A DNA stretch of 64,000 bases from Mantis religiosa (GCA_030765055.1 CM060955.1:100992073-101056072); one strand, 5' to 3'. Counted from the stretch's first letter, positions 11,796 to 23,817 are shown. Translations and numbers: made by a program. The notes: generated by a model from the sequence alone, not told the origin.

Positions 11796-12273
11796 TAACT
11801 GTTAAACCGTAATGCATGAAGGAATCCCTTATATGGAAACCTGGAAAAACAGAAAATAATTTCGGAACGTGCTGTTTCTCATGTAAAATTATACTCTAAA
11901 GCCGGAAAGCTGCCTAACACGGAAACGGAAATATCTTTGGGGTACCGTTTGTGAAAATAAACTGATTAAAACGGGTTACTTTATTTGTAATGGGTGTACG
12001 TATTTTAAAATGTGTAATAAGTTTGAGGGTGACTGCACTTGCACCGAAGTTTTACGAAGAATAAAGTCATAAACTGTAATCCTTCGAGGAAAAGCGAAAA
12101 AAAAACCATTACCTCTCTCAACTGTCTTACAACTCACATGGTAAGGGTGCAACTATTTTGTAATGTGTTCATTCTTAGTTTCGTACTTACAAGTAATCAA
12201 GTACGAGTGGAAGAAAACTGTGAACATTGGTGAGTTTTAAAAAGACAGTTTTTTGTACATAAATTGAGTAAAA

Positions 12274-12732
12274 TGAGTTCTAAACATAAAATACTACCAC
12301 CGAATGAAAATATTAAGGCTATTGAAGAACACGAAGAAAATGAACGTTCAGCTAAAGAATTAACTGTGTTGATTGAAATGGGGAAAACTCATATTTATGT
12401 GATTTTGAAAACATAACAATTAAAGACGTGTGGTTAGAGGAAACTGCAGGGCATGTGAAACGCATCACAAAATCTATAGAGTATGGCGAGCCAAATCGCG
12501 CTGTGTTCGAGTGGTTTGTTGGCGCGCGCTAAAAAATATTTCCATTATTGGGGGCATTGCTTCAAACTCAAATTTCGAGTCTGCAAGGAAATTAGGCAAA
12601 GACAATTTCAGAGCTTCCAATAGATGCCTCAAGAGTTTCAAACATCGCCATAACATTGTTTTGAATGCTGTGTGTGGTGAATCAAATGATGTTGATATGC
12701 AGACTGTTGCAGATTGGAAAGGGAAAGTTTAA
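12274..12732 (+). pseudogene. Tigger-like transposase N-terminal remnant (CENP-B type DNA-binding part)
   Basis: The frame begins at an ATG near 12,274 (MSSKHKILPPNENIKAI...), followed by the helix-turn-helix of CENP-B/pogo-type transposases. A stop falls near 12,415. Resemblance resumes at about 12,450 in another frame and ends with a TAA at about 12,730. The expected tryptophan-rich linker (a WFVGARAK-like piece) is still visible near 12,510-12,535. No DDE residues exist downstream. In the family this part binds the transposon ends, so a derivative encoding only this part could in principle act as a competitor while intact. This copy is broken. Confidence 0.6.
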
Positions 12733-12788
12733 AACAGACAGAGAAACTATGCGATAAACTATAATTATTGTACGTAAGTTGAAAATAT

Positions 12789-13297
12789 TGTGACTTTGTG
12801 GGTTCGTAGAATTAAAAGGCCAAAATCTCCTTTATTTTCGTAGAAATACTCTTATAGATTACAGCAGCATTACGTTACATACACCATCAGTCTACCAAGG
12901 TCGATCACAATAACAAACAGTGACAGCAGATTACATCCTTAGCTCTCGTTACACAGGTGGCTGTCTCTCATTTCACAACTACAGGTCTCTCAGCTGTTCT
13001 CTGCTTACCTCTCGCGGCTCACTCACTCCCGTTTCACAACTCATCCCTTCCTTAAATACCTCATTCATAATTCGAGACTGTTCTGTACAATCAGTAGATA
13101 TTTCCGGAATAAACAAGGCATCTAATGACGTAATCCGAATATTCTATCACCTTCCAGAAGTGTGAAACGCTATCTCGGCCGGCACGTCACTTATCTCAAA
13201 TGCTATGTTTATCTGCTTATGCAAGCTCGTTATCTACGTGAAACCTATCCGTCTGTTGTCTATTTGCGCAGGAAATTTAATGCCCGTTACCGCGAAA
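12789..13297 (-). repeat. 3' LTR of the gypsy-type element
   Basis: A 509-bp LTR that on the plus strand runs from TGTGACTTTGTGGGTTCGT to CCGTTACCGCGAAA. It matches the right LTR closely from AGATTACAGCAGCATTACG (12,857) onward. One visible difference is in the terminal dinucleotide region (TTTCGCGG against TGTCACGG). The match implies a fairly young insertion. Confidence 0.8.
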
Positions 13298-13304
13298 CTG
13301 CTCC

Positions 13305-14904
13305 ATCCTCAAGGCTGGACGTCCCGAACAGCACCATCGTAGTGGGCCAAACGATCCAGGTGTACCACCAACATCTTCCCTCGGGGCACCTTCTGGATGC
13401 GGTAGACCACGTCGTTTGTCCTCTTCACCACCCGGTACGGTCCTTACAACGGTTGTTGTAGTTTGTCGATTGTTCGGTTTGCTCGCAGGTGTCTTCTTGA
13501 AATACCGGCGTGCACTTCCGCCAAGCCCTCCGGGACCTTACTTCGGGGAAGTACCAACTGTTGTCTCTGCGTCTTCCTATCGGGCGATTCCCATACTCGG
13601 AACAGTACGCCCTCTCTGCTCTTCAGCGAGTCTCATTTGAACCAGTACGAATTATAGGTGGCGCTCCTCGGTGCGATGTCCTCCCAGGTTGGTCTTGTCC
13701 CTGCCTCCACTTCTCTGAAGAGTGGCCCCATTTCTGCGTCCGCCAGCTCCTCCCTACTCAGGCCTGCGCTATCCCAGCCATCCGCAGGCACTGCCGTGAG
13801 GACTCGGACTGCTGCGGCACGTTCCTTCTCTTCCACTCTTGTGCATTGGTCGCACTCCTCTGGGCAGTGTCTTCGGGACATGGCGTCTGCGTTACCGTTT
13901 TTCTTCCCTCTACGATGTTCAGAGGCGAAGTCGTACTCCTGCAGCCTCTGAACCCAACGTGCTGTCTAGCCTTCCAGGTTTCTAAAGCTCATTAGTCAGG
14001 TTAGGGCGGAGTGGTCAGTCCTCAGGAGGAATGGCTGACCGTACAGGTACTTGTTTAAGTGCTCCAAGGTCTTTACTACCGCCAGTAACTCTCGCCGGGT
14101 GACTCAGTAGTTCTTATCTGCCTTGGCTGAAGACGCGCTGGTATTGTCCCAGCATTTGTCGAACCTTCTCGAACTATTCTGCGGTCAGATGATCGGCCGC
14201 CCTCTCCAGTAAGCCTTCTAGCCGGGGCCCCAGGTGTTGCGTTGGCACCGGCTCCTGTGACTTGTCGATTGCTGTCACGATGACCACGGACTCACACGTC
14301 CCCATCTCCGTTCCGGCTTGGACGTCGTGATTGATGTCCGCTTGGTTAAGCAGACTCACTGGCGCCATTCGGCACGGCAACAATGTTCTTCTTTCGCTGT
14401 CCTTCCAGTCGCGCCGTCACCACCACCTCCTTTCTCGCGGGGACCCACGTCTTCCTTCAAGATGACCCTGCAGATTCCAAGGCGTTCTTCGGCTTGCCGG
14501 AGTATAACCTCTTCTCCCTTGAGCCGCAGTATCTTCCTGCCATCGTCGACCGTCTTGTGGCTCCTGAGGGCATCCAGTCCCAGTATCACCTCCTCAGCGA
14601 CGAACATCCACTGACGCACGGCACTCCATCCCAAGGGTAACTGCAGCAGGGCCTCCCTCTCCACGGTCAAGTTTTCGCCCGATGCCGTCACTAGCTGGTA
14701 CGGTCGGCTCGGTTTTTTCGACGGCGAACCCCTGGCTACGTCGGGTCTGATGACGGTCATTGCTGCCCCGGTGTCTACGAGCACGCTGCACGGCTTCCCT
14801 CGTACCCAAACGTCTGCGATGAAGCTGTCATCCATCCGTCGGCTGACGGCGCGCAGTGTCACTCGAGGGGATGGTGGTGATGGCGCCGAAGTGCTCCTCG
14901 CCAC
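13305..14904 (-). pseudogene. gypsy-type pol remnant: protease, RNase H end, integrase pieces
   Basis: Reading the minus strand downward from 14,904, an aspartic protease has the catalytic motif VLVDTGAAMTVI and a later VILGLDAL. A linker with GPRLEGLLERAADHLTAE follows (about 14,174-14,230). The reverse transcriptase core is missing. RNase H remnants follow (LRTDHSAL-like, about 13,880-14,090). The RNase H-integrase linker (about 13,633-13,881) includes CPEECDQC and PTWEDIAP. An HAGISRRHL zinc-domain piece lies at about 13,500. The integrase core is missing, and a GPYRVV...VVHLDRLAHY (GPY/F) end lies at about 13,330-13,440. Stops and frame changes occur between segments. The element cannot encode an active enzyme set. 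Confidence 0.75.
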
Positions 14905-15060
14905 GCCGGTCCTTACTCGTTCTTCCGGCTGCTCTTCCTGGTGTCGGTCATCTTCGTGGACATCGTCGCGTCCAAGTTGCTATTTGCAGCTTCCGTCTTC
15001 GTTGTTAATTCGGTCTTCATTTCTTCCATCTTCTCGGTGATGTTGTCGTCGTCTCGCTTC
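14905..15060 (-). pseudogene. gag N-terminal fragment fused to protease region
   Basis: The minus strand encodes a short charged, coiled-coil-like stretch (EKMEEMKTEL, then TKTEAANSNLDAT) that ends in a stop just before the protease frame. This resembles the start of gag in such elements. Its direct abutment on LTR sequence at 15,061 marks one deletion breakpoint, and its abutment on the protease marks another. Confidence 0.5.
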
Positions 15061-15507
15061 CAGATTACAGCAGCATTACGTTACATACACCATCAGTCTA
15101 CTAAGGTCGATCACAATAACAAACAGTGACAGCAGATTACATTCTTAGCTCTCGTTACACAGCTGGCTGTCTCTCATTTCACAACTACAACTCTCTCAGC
15201 TGTTCTCTGCTTACCTCTCGCAGCTCACTCACTCACTCCCGTTTCACAACTCATCCCTTCCTTAAATACCTCATTCATAATTCGAGACTGTTCTGTACAA
15301 TCAGTAGATATTTCTGGAGTAAACAAGGCATCTAATGACGTAATCCGAATATTCTATCACCTTCCAGAAGTGTGAAACCCTATCTCGGCCGGCACGTCAC
15401 TTATCGCAAGCGCTATGTTTATCTGCTTATGCGAGCTCGTTATCTACGTGAAACCTATCCGTCTGTTGTCTATTTCCGCCGAAACTTTAATGCCCGTTAC
15501 CGTGACA
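15061..15507 (-). repeat. 5' LTR of the gypsy-type element, inner end deleted
   Basis: It lacks about the first 70 plus-strand bases present in the other LTR. It begins at CAGATTACAGCAGC directly against gag-like sequence and ends CCGTGACA. In the shared part it is nearly identical to the left LTR. Confidence 0.8.
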
Positions 15508-15712
15508 GGATAATATGTAATACATATCAACCTATTACTATTTACACTTTATTCCATATTATTTCTTCACTGTAAACCTGTGTGTCTATTTCGTAATTTC
15601 ATTGTATTCAAACACAACCCTGTAAGACACAGACCCGTGTAAACGAAAAATAAATATCGGAACGATCGCGTTCCGATTTAGAGAGGCCGTGTCGGTCATG
15701 CAAAGGGTATGG

Positions 15713-16589
15713 AATGCAAAATAAATTACATAGTAACTAAATCTTAAAAGATTTGACTATCTCTTTAGCGTAATGTATTTCCCCACTTCCATTTAACTAA
15801 TGAGAAAGTATGTAAAACTATTTCTATAAACGTTTATCTCAATAATCATGCAGTATATAGAAGTGTTTTAAAGAGTAGTTTGTACAAGAGTGTGTAGAGA
15901 AACTCATATAAATACACGCATAAATTTTGTAAATTAATATATATATTATATATATTATATATCATTTTATGGTAAATGTACAATTTTGAATGTAGGATGC
16001 TACTGACCCTATAGTTAATAGGCTCACGTAGGCAACAGTTGAAGGAAGGCATAATAACAATAATAATCAAAGGGAGCCTCTAGGTATGGCCTCTTTGTGC
16101 ATATCCACGCGCTCTATCAGTTAATGTGACAACTAACCACTTGCACTGTGTTGTATAATTATAAGGAACATGGTATTCCCAGCAGCTCTCCCTGTTAGAT
16201 CTGCAGTCAAGTCGACTGTTGGACCCATTATTCTCCGGCTACAGACCGGATATTCAATTTCTGTGCTAGCTTCCTCCTCCGTCAAGCAAATGAAATTTAT
16301 CGTATAATGAGTTGGAAAATAGCACAAAGCGAGTTGAAACGCTATGTAATACACAGCAATGACTACTCCAGAATACCATTATATTTCTGTTTCAAAACAA
16401 AGAATTATATTGTTTATTCGTTTGTTTTAATATTCTAATTTGCGACCAATTGCTGAATTAAAACTAATAAATTACATAAAGTATATATGATATGATATAT
16501 TTATTGTGCATATTCCAAAATTTTACAATTTGCAACTTTTGGTTACATTTATTTGTCGTTACCTTGTTGCTACCTTGGCTTGCATGACA
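15713..16589. other. Unrecognised AT-rich sequence
   Basis: No gene was recognised. A (TA)n-rich stretch (ATATATATATTATATATATTA type) lies at about 15,935-15,962. Confidence 0.5.
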
Positions 16590-17888
16590 CCCTGGTCTTT
16601 TGCTCTGCCAGGTAGCTCTTAACCTCCATACCTCCTTGATTACTTAATTAGTCCCTTTGTTCCCCCTTCTATTCCTTTCTTATATATATATTTTTTTTTT
16701 TACATTTCTGGACCATTTTTCTTTTACTTTCTGCAATAACTCACCAAATACTTCTTACCTTATTTTCCTTCCTGCCCGTTAACATATTTATAGGTACTAT
16801 CCTCTTCTCTACTTTCTCCCATTTTTCCTCCCAAACCTTTTTTCTCCATATTGCAACCTCCTCGCATTCTGTTACATAGTGTTCTATGCTTTCTTATCCC
16901 CCCCACACAATTCACAAATTCCCTTTTCCCTACCTCTTATCCCTCTTAGATATATTATTCCTGTTCTCATCCATCCTTACCCTTCTCTCTCTTGCCTATT
17001 GCAGTAATCTACATACGCTTCTCGTCCCCAATGTAAAATTGCTTGTAAAATTGTAATGATTTCATATTTTCTAGACTTCCCCATATTTCCTGTCTTTCTA
17101 TAACTTCTATTCTGCATTTTACTAATTTACCCATATCGTTTGTATTCCTTTCCTCTGACCTCCATATATCTCACATTCCTATTTTTTCCATAATTCCTCC
17201 CATCTCTGCCCACCAGCTATTTAAGTTCTCTAATCTTTCTTGCTGTCTCATGCATAAGTTCATAATTTCCCCTTCTTCTTTAACCAAACACCTATACCAA
17301 AATTTTATTATGCTCCCCATTATTATTCCATTTCTTCTTGTCTTTCCTAATTTTACTAAAGCTCCTTCCTTTTGCTTCAATTTTTATCCTGTGTGCTCCC
17401 CACTTTCCATTGTTGAACCTTACTCCTTCATTGACTACTTCTGCCCTTTTGCAATTTCATCTTATTTTAGTTTAACTCCCTCCTTGAAGACTATAATTTT
17501 CGACTTATTTATGTTTATTTTTATTCTCCACTCTTCACAAAATTTCTGGATTTCATTTATTGCCTTCTGCAATCCTACTATCTTTATAGATTCTGCCATT
17601 AAGTCATCCGCATATAGCAGTCCAGGAATTTCTTTCTTTGCTATTACCGGACACTGCTGATTTCCTTCCTTAACCTTGTCTGTTATCTCACTTATAAATA
17701 AGTTAAATAAAATTGCACTCATTTTGCATCGTCTTAGGCCTATTTTTTTCTGTCATCTCTGTAATTACGTTTTTTCCCACCTTATGCAAAACTTCATCCC
17801 TTCATAGATATTCTCTACTTATTTCTCTACCCTTTCATCCTCAATTTCCAAACTAAAATAATGCATGTCCGTAATATATTATATTGGC
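16590..17888 (-). pseudogene. LINE (non-LTR retrotransposon) fragment with RT motif
   Basis: The minus strand encodes the second half of a non-LTR reverse transcriptase. The piece at about 17,462-17,722 begins SAILFNLFISEI, contains the catalytic LLYADDLMAES, and continues with FCEEWRIKININKSKI. Lower-coordinate pieces (17,171-17,380, and a CX2C...H knuckle near 16,895-16,920) are the C-terminal part, in shifted frames. The copy is decayed and truncated on the 5' side, where a mariner starts at 17,892. It resembles the fragment at 7,203-8,260. Confidence 0.7.
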
Positions 17889-17891
17889 ATC

Positions 17892-19127
17892 TACAAAGAC
17901 GTTCAAATTATAACACCAATTATTTCTTCAGGAAAGGGATTAGATAGGAATTTGTTTTTTTAAACCCACGTGGACTCTTTGCGAATGGGTGGCAGATATA
18001 GTAGCACTGTACAGTGCATAGAATTCTAGTGGCAGCAACAAGAGTTAGGACTGCCGACATTTTCATTGCAAGTGCAGCATGTAATCATTCGTTTTCTCCA
18101 ATTTTGTGGTGTGACACCTATTGAAATTCATCACCAGTTGAGTGAGGCATCTGGTGATGCTACTATGGACGTGTCTAATATACGCTCCTGGGTGCAACAG
18201 TTCAATGAAGGCAGAACATCGTATGACAACAATCACGGCCTCGCACCAGCCGGCCTGACGACATGATTCAGCAAGTGGAGAACGTTGTTTTGGAGGATCG
18301 CCGATTGAGCGTTACAGACATCGCCTCCAAAATTGGCATTTCCGAGGGATCTGTGCACACTATCCTGCAAATGCGAAAAGTGTCTTCCAGGTGGGTGCCA
18401 CGAATACTGATGGATGATCATAAGGCTGCGCACGTGGCAAATTGTCAGGCGATGTTTACGCGTGATGACGGCATGAATGGAAATTTCTTTCAATCGATTG
18501 TGACAGTGGATGAGACGTGGATGCCCCTTTCCAAACCTGAAACGAAGCGCTAGTCAGCTCAATGGAAACACTCAGTCTCATCGCCACCAAAAATGTTTCA
18601 GGTGAGTGCCAGTGCTGATAAAATGATGGTGACCATCTTCTGGGCCAGCGGTGGTGTAATCCTTATTCATTACATTCCAAAGGGCACTACGGTGACAGCT
18701 GTATCCTACCAAAATGTTTTGAAGAATAAACTCCTCCCCGCATTGCATGAAAAACGGGTGGAAAGGATTGGGCGCATGCTCTTTTACGCACCAGTGCATC
18801 GGGCGAACGCGAGTCAGGAGTTGCTTCGTGACAACTTTGAAGTGATTACCCATGCTCTCTAGTCACATGACCTGACTCCTAGCGACTTTTGGCTGTTTTC
18901 CCCTATCCGTAGTTCCTCTTGTGTAGCAAGCTTTCTCTGCCACACAAATTTGCTGTCCTTGTCCCACTGTGTAAGGCAGCGTATACCTTCCAGGGACCTT
19001 CTTTGCGTTGCTGGACAGCACGGCTAGACGGAGATTACGTTGAGAAGTGACACTAGTTTCACATTTCTCTTGTCATTACTTCGTAAAGACAAAAATAGGA
19101 GGTGTTGTAACTTGAAAGCACCTCGTA
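17892..19127 (+). mobile_element. mariner transposon, decayed full-length copy
   Basis: About 1.24 kb bounded by imperfect terminal inverted repeats: TTCAAATTATAACACC on the left, and on the right the complement of TTCAAGTTACAACACC. Both ends carry TA. The transposase lies between in broken frames. The length fits the mariner norm of about 1.3 kb. Confidence 0.75.
18066..18905 (+). pseudogene. mariner transposase pseudogene
   Basis: An N-terminal HTH segment (FLQFCGVTPIEIHHQLSEA, about 18,090) is followed by a second helix region (DIASKIGISEGSVHTIL, about 18,320), the first catalytic motif VTVDETW (about 18,505), and the terminal HDLTPSDFWLF (about 18,870). The pieces lie in several frames with internal stops. 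The second catalytic block, normally HDNAPVHRA-like, reads LFYAPVHRA with its aspartate lost. Inactive. Confidence 0.75.
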
Positions 19128-21790
19128 TGTTTAATTAAATTGTTTTGTTTAATGATTAATACCTATTAAATTATTTGTTTCTATTCATAATTATATAGAT
19201 GCTTCATAGTAATGAAAAACGTTAAGAGAGTCACTCAAAAGTTACACAGGGTGTTCTCTTGTAGTGAACGTCAATTATGTATAATCCATGCAAGGTCTAT
19301 AGGCGCTACAGGCTATCGACAGTCGACCACAGACTAACACTTCTGTGAAACAGAAAATATACGAAGGAAATAAGATGCACTTTTGAAGTGTGCTTTGTTT
19401 TATTAAATTAACTCCACCTGCTTTATTGCTACCCCTCAAATTTCTTTCTTATAAGTTGTGAAATGTTATTGTATTATTTTGAAACACAATTTTTATTCTG
19501 TGGCTAACTAAATTCTAGAAATTATGCTCTACGTTTTAGTATTTTGAATTGGCTGATCTAGGTTTGCTACTTTATGACAATGATTTTCAGATATGCCTCA
19601 TTGTCTTAGCTATACTGACTTAACTAATTGCTATTTTCTCAGACTTTTAAAATTGTAACTCTTACTTCTTGCATCATGAATTGGTTATAATGTATATAAA
19701 TAATTTATTGTAATTATTTATTATTCTCCCAATAGTTTATTGTAAGTATTTACTGTTTCCCTTTTCATTCTTTACAAAATTATTAATTTTACCATCAGTA
19801 ATTCAGCATTAGTTTGTAACATATTGGTTTATTTATAGCTTCACTACCACTTACTCTTATCTGTATGAGGTAGAAAAATATTCCATGAAGAATGAAAATG
19901 CAATATCGTGATTAACAAAAATAGGAAAAATAAATGGTCAGTATATCTTCAGCTCTTTGATGTTAGCAGATTGAGTTCGCTATATTTGGAATTAGTTTGG
20001 TATGAATTTGCACAATGAATATAAAAGATGGACGAAAGTTAAACATACGAAAGTGAAGTAAACTACGAGTAAAATCTTTTGACCAGTTCTCGTGCTGAAA
20101 CGTTCAAGAATATATTGGTTGTGGTTTGCTTAATTTTCTAGTACTTCATACGTTTTTGAAGATATTGTCCGATATTCCCTTATTTCTTGTGTTGTCATGG
20201 AAAGAGTATGAAGCCTATAGCGCCCTGCATTTTAAAGATTTAATCATATTTTTCAGCCTCCTGTAATCCCCTTGTACATACACCCTTATTTGCGGTCTCG
20301 GGGAAAACGATATCGACCCCAGGGAAAGATACAGGTATCCCAGGCTTCTCCTCCACCGAATCTAAACACATCGCCTCTCTATTCCAAATTCTTCATCATA
20401 AAAAGCATAAAAACAATTATGATAAAAAATACAAAATAACGTTTATCAGTCTTAATAGCACAATCTCCATTGAACCAGTGAAGGACCTAGTCCTGGAATG
20501 GTTTCTGTCGGAAGGCCCCGTCAAGACTTGGTGGTAACCCTTTCCAGCGATACTTCCTCTGCTTACTTGCTTGCTTGCTTTGTACATACAATGAAATGCG
20601 CAATGAAATCATTTTGGCAAACGTTTATGTCACACAATATTATGAAGAAAATGACTAAATAAGCTTCTGAGTGGGAAGTTTCCAAACTCGATAAAATAGA
20701 TGAAGTGAATCTGCTTATTGCTGTTTACAAAATGCAGTTGATTTAATAAAACCAGGTTGACAATTGGCTACTAAAGTTAAACTGCTTTAACACAGGGTTA
20801 GAAACAGCAAAAGTATGATAAACGGTATAAATGATTGTGCACAAGATGAGTGGAGACTTTTATAAGTCATAAAGATTGATTTGATTACTAAATTTAAGTT
20901 GTTTTAACTTAGTATTCACAGATGGACATATGGAGCATTTTCTGTAAACGTTTCTTTGAGGAGGGATTTCAGTACACCTCAAAAACTATATTTAATGTTA
21001 AACTTCGGTCATGTATTTTTTATTGAATACATATTTCCTCTGCCTCACTGAGCGGGATTACATAGGGAAGTCCAGGGTATAATTTCAACCCCTGCCATTC
21101 TATGTCTTCTTTTCCTCTTCTATGATTTAATGGAGACAAATAACGGGCTGTTGGAAGCGATTACAAACTATTCAAGTTGAAGAATTAATCTATTTCTGCA
21201 TCTTCATATGAGAAATTTAACTGCTGAGGTATTATGTGCTAATACTATTTCGATATTATCGTGAAAAAAATGTGAACTCGTGTATCACTGAATTGCTAAT
21301 CTAAATGTTCTTGACAGAAACATGTCATAGTCTATCCCTATTGGCATAATCTGAGCATTATCTTTTGGCACTTGGAACTGCCAACAATCGATGGCAGTAA
21401 TCGCTTTTGTCAGACCGTAAATATTGAGGAAAATATAGCATTTTAGAAATGCAGCTGTTTTATCAAATTAAGTGCCACCTGCTATCACTCCTCATTGCGT
21501 TCCTACTTTGGTTTGATAAAATTGAAGCTTTCCATTTTCCTGTGGTACACAATTTTCCACTCAGAGACTTACTAAATTCTCGGAAAATCTTTTCTATTCT
21601 AATTTCTAAAACTTGGATACGTGACTTAGAAACTTCCTGACTTCTGGTAATGGGTTTCTTGCTAAATTGGATCATTGGAATTCTAATGGCATTAGCTACA
21701 ATGCTCATAATAATTGCTTTTATTAACATGGGTTTAACTAATGACGTGACGAAATGTAACTCTGGCTTTTTATATTATACATTGAATAAG
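19128..21790. other. Unrecognised sequence
   Basis: About 2.7 kb, AT-rich, with no gene or element recognised. GC-richer patches at about 20,280-20,560 and 21,040-21,120 vaguely recall SINE bodies but lack a promoter or target duplications. A CTTGCTTGCTTGCTTT run lies at about 20,565. Confidence 0.4.
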
Positions 21791-22701
21791 TACGAGGGCT
21801 GTTCAATAAAGAATGATCACAATTTATTTTGGCAACGTACCTTTACTCATCCTCATAATTTTGATGGTCCTTCTCAAACTTATCTCCCCAGAATGCGATG
21901 CCCTTGTCCCAGGATTTCTGCTAATCTTCAAGGATATTCTGGAAACCATTTTTGAGAGATCCTTCAAAATCGCCTCCGCAGCCTTCACCACTGCTTTTGA
22001 TGATGGATAACGCCTCCCACGAAGGCGTTTATTCAAGTTAGGGAATAGATAAACCTGGACTATAGGGAGGGTGAGGGATGTATTTCACGTTGATTTTTGC
22101 AAGATATTCAGCAACAACATTGGCAATATGCAGCCGTGCATTATCGTGGTGCAGCATCCAGCCTGCTTCCCGGATATGTGGTATTTTGCACCTCATATGG
22201 ACTTGCAAAGTTTCCAGGACATTCCTGTAGTATTGCCCAGTTACTGATGTGTGTGCAGGTACAACATGCTGATAAACCATTCCATGGATATCAAAGAATG
22301 AGATGACCATAACTTTCCCAGCAGAAGCAACCACTTTTGCTTTTTTTGGGGGGGAGGGGGTTGGTGATGAAGGAGATTTCCACACTGAGCTTTGCTGTTT
22401 GCTCTCAGGATCAAAATGATGTAGCCAAGTTTCATCAGCAGTGATTACGTTTGAAAGAAAATCCGAATCTTCCTCTAACATCAACTTTAACTGCATGTTA
22501 CCTCCACTGCAGCGGTAGGCGATACTGAACATGTCTGAAGTTGCCTTGTTCTCACAGGCGGGAACCACGAGTACCAACAACGAAACTACTATGGCGTGTT
22601 TGTTTCACATTAAGCTAACAGAATATAATACGACTGAATTTTAATGCGAAAAATTATGACCGTAAAAAATTATGATCGTTCTTTATTGAACAACCCTCGT
22701 A
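21791..22701 (-). mobile_element. mariner deletion derivative, copy 1
   Basis: 911 bp from TACGAGGGCTGTTCAATAAA to its inverted counterpart ending TTGAACAACCCTCGTA, with TA at both ends. The inside carries only the catalytic two thirds of a mariner transposase. The sibling at 27,088-27,982 has the same layout in the opposite orientation and differs by a deletion of about 15 bp. Confidence 0.85.
22020..22580 (-). pseudogene. mariner transposase lacking the N-terminal HTH domain
   Basis: An open frame of 180 codons on the minus strand starts at MLVLVVPACEN. It has catalytic motif 1 TADETWLHHFDPE, motif 2 LHHDNARLHIA and motif 3 PPYSPGL. The spacing matches the D34D mariner type, but the frame is lost right after the third motif. 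The roughly 110 residues of DNA-binding HTH expected upstream are absent from the element, so even when intact it could not bind ends on its own. Confidence 0.8.
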
Positions 22702-22741
22702 TACCACACAGAAAGTATTTATTGTAACACTTTATCTATGT

Positions 22742-22908
22742 CTTTCTTGTTATTTGCGTCCTCCAACGTTAGGTCTTTTCGGACGATGAATGAAATGGGT
22801 GAACTGATGCTCATATGAGTCCGGGATCCATGGAGCTTAGAGTTACTCGACATTCGTCTATAAGGATAAGGGAAAACTCTGGAAAAAAGTTTTTCTAGGT
22901 TACTCATC
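22742..22908 (-). repeat. SINE-A fragment (no tRNA-like head)
   Basis: It has the reverse-oriented body of SINE-A (GCGTCCTCCAACGTTAGGTC ... GGATAAGGGAAAACTCTGG) but stops before the tRNA-like head, at about TTACTCATCTG. It lies about 40 bp from the mariner at 21,791-22,701. Confidence 0.7.
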
Positions 22909-22910
22909 TG

Positions 22911-23815
22911 TTAATATAATCATTAATCTTATTCATCAATAATTGTGGTATCACAATAAATGTTTATATTTTTATTTAGATCACAGAGCCATTAATTGTT
23001 TTCTCAGTCTAAACACAATCTAATTACCTAAATTAGCATCATTTATAAACCAGAATTAATACATGTTAGCTGTTTCCAAGCACGAATCTTCGATATGACA
23101 ACTCGTGTTTAGTGAGCAGTTGTTATAACACATGGAGCTGAAAGCGTATCATGTATACATAAGACTATTTTAAATCTTCACGGCAAGACAAAAGAAATAC
23201 TTGAGCCACTGTACACCAATTTTATTCTCTTAGCTTAAATTACATTACCATATTTATGAAACTTAGCTTGAAAGGTCCCTGTTGATCTATAACCGAGAGA
23301 CAGCTAATTTGCTTCTTCTCCTTCTCTTTCTCCCTTACTCTTCACCCCCGTGATATTAACTTGAATTATTGTTCTGTCCAATTACGACTTGTAGCCGTTC
23401 AGGGTGAGACTAAGGAACCAAAAGGAAATACAAACTTTCTTGGCCCCCTCTTTGTATTCTCGCGCTGCCTGTGAAGTGATTATCGCACGTCTAATGCATC
23501 CAAACGAACAAAATACAGTGCGATTCACATAAACCTGAACACTTTCTTACGTTAGGGAGGAAGAATTGTATTTCAACCAAATTTTCAGTGTAGAGATTTA
23601 TACGAAAATGCACGTTTTGAGACTCCATGAATAAAAAAAGCCCCCTTGAAAAAAAAGGTTTGTGTTTCTTGAACAGCATATATCAGCAACGTAAATTTTG
23701 ATTTTCTCAAAGCTGGCTGTACGAATTTTTATTAGACTGTGTGGAGTTGGACAAGTCACCATATAATATAAAATTATCCGGAACCAAATCTACAAATTAC
23801 AGCATTAATTGAATT
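22911..23815. other. Unrecognised AT-rich sequence
   Basis: Nothing recognisable on either strand. Confidence 0.45.
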
Positions 23816-23817
23816 GC

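Larger units (their letters stand above)
12789..15507 (-). mobile_element. Ty3/gypsy-type LTR retrotransposon, internally deleted, two LTRs
   Basis: Two LTR copies (12,789-13,297 and a shortened 15,061-15,507) flank about 1.76 kb of minus-strand pol remnants. The LTRs begin TGTCACGG (mutated to TTTCGCGG in the left copy) and end AAAGTCACA on the coding strand. The deletion at the right has removed the inner ~70 bp of the 5' LTR, the primer-binding site and most of gag. It lies in the Tigger-like element. The left flank is AAAATAT and AATAT recurs just after the right end, with five extra bases (GGATA) between the canonical GACA terminus and the second ATAT. The paralogous empty site near 63,668-63,690 supports the insertion point. 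Confidence 0.8.
11800..15712 (+). mobile_element. Pogo/Tigger-like DNA transposon, deletion derivative, copy 1 (interrupted)
   Basis: The plus strand (from about 12,274) carries a decayed N-terminal part of a pogo/Tigger transposase: a KAIEEHEENERSAKELTV-like CENP-B HTH region, then residues resembling a CENP-B DNA-binding domain (FRASNRCLKSFKHRHNIV) up to VADWKGK at about 12,725. Stops and frameshifts are present. The DDE catalytic domain is missing. The coding part passes directly into about 50 bp of spacer and then a 3' terminal region, which resumes at about 15,510. The second copy at 62,780-63,860 has the same structure. A gypsy-type element (12,789-15,507) sits between AAAATAT and AATATGTAAT. 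The outer ends are approximate; the copies share AAC...AAAAC-type terminal repeats. Confidence 0.65.

Noticed and set aside
13162..13995. Plus-strand open frames in the gypsy-type element
   Set aside because: They are antisense shadows of the minus-strand pol remnants and the LTR.
17250..17660. 136-codon plus-strand frame
   Set aside because: It is antisense to LINE reverse-transcriptase sequence read on the minus strand.
21040..21120. SINE head near 21,060
   Set aside because: Only a vague A-box-like string, with no convincing B box, body or duplication.
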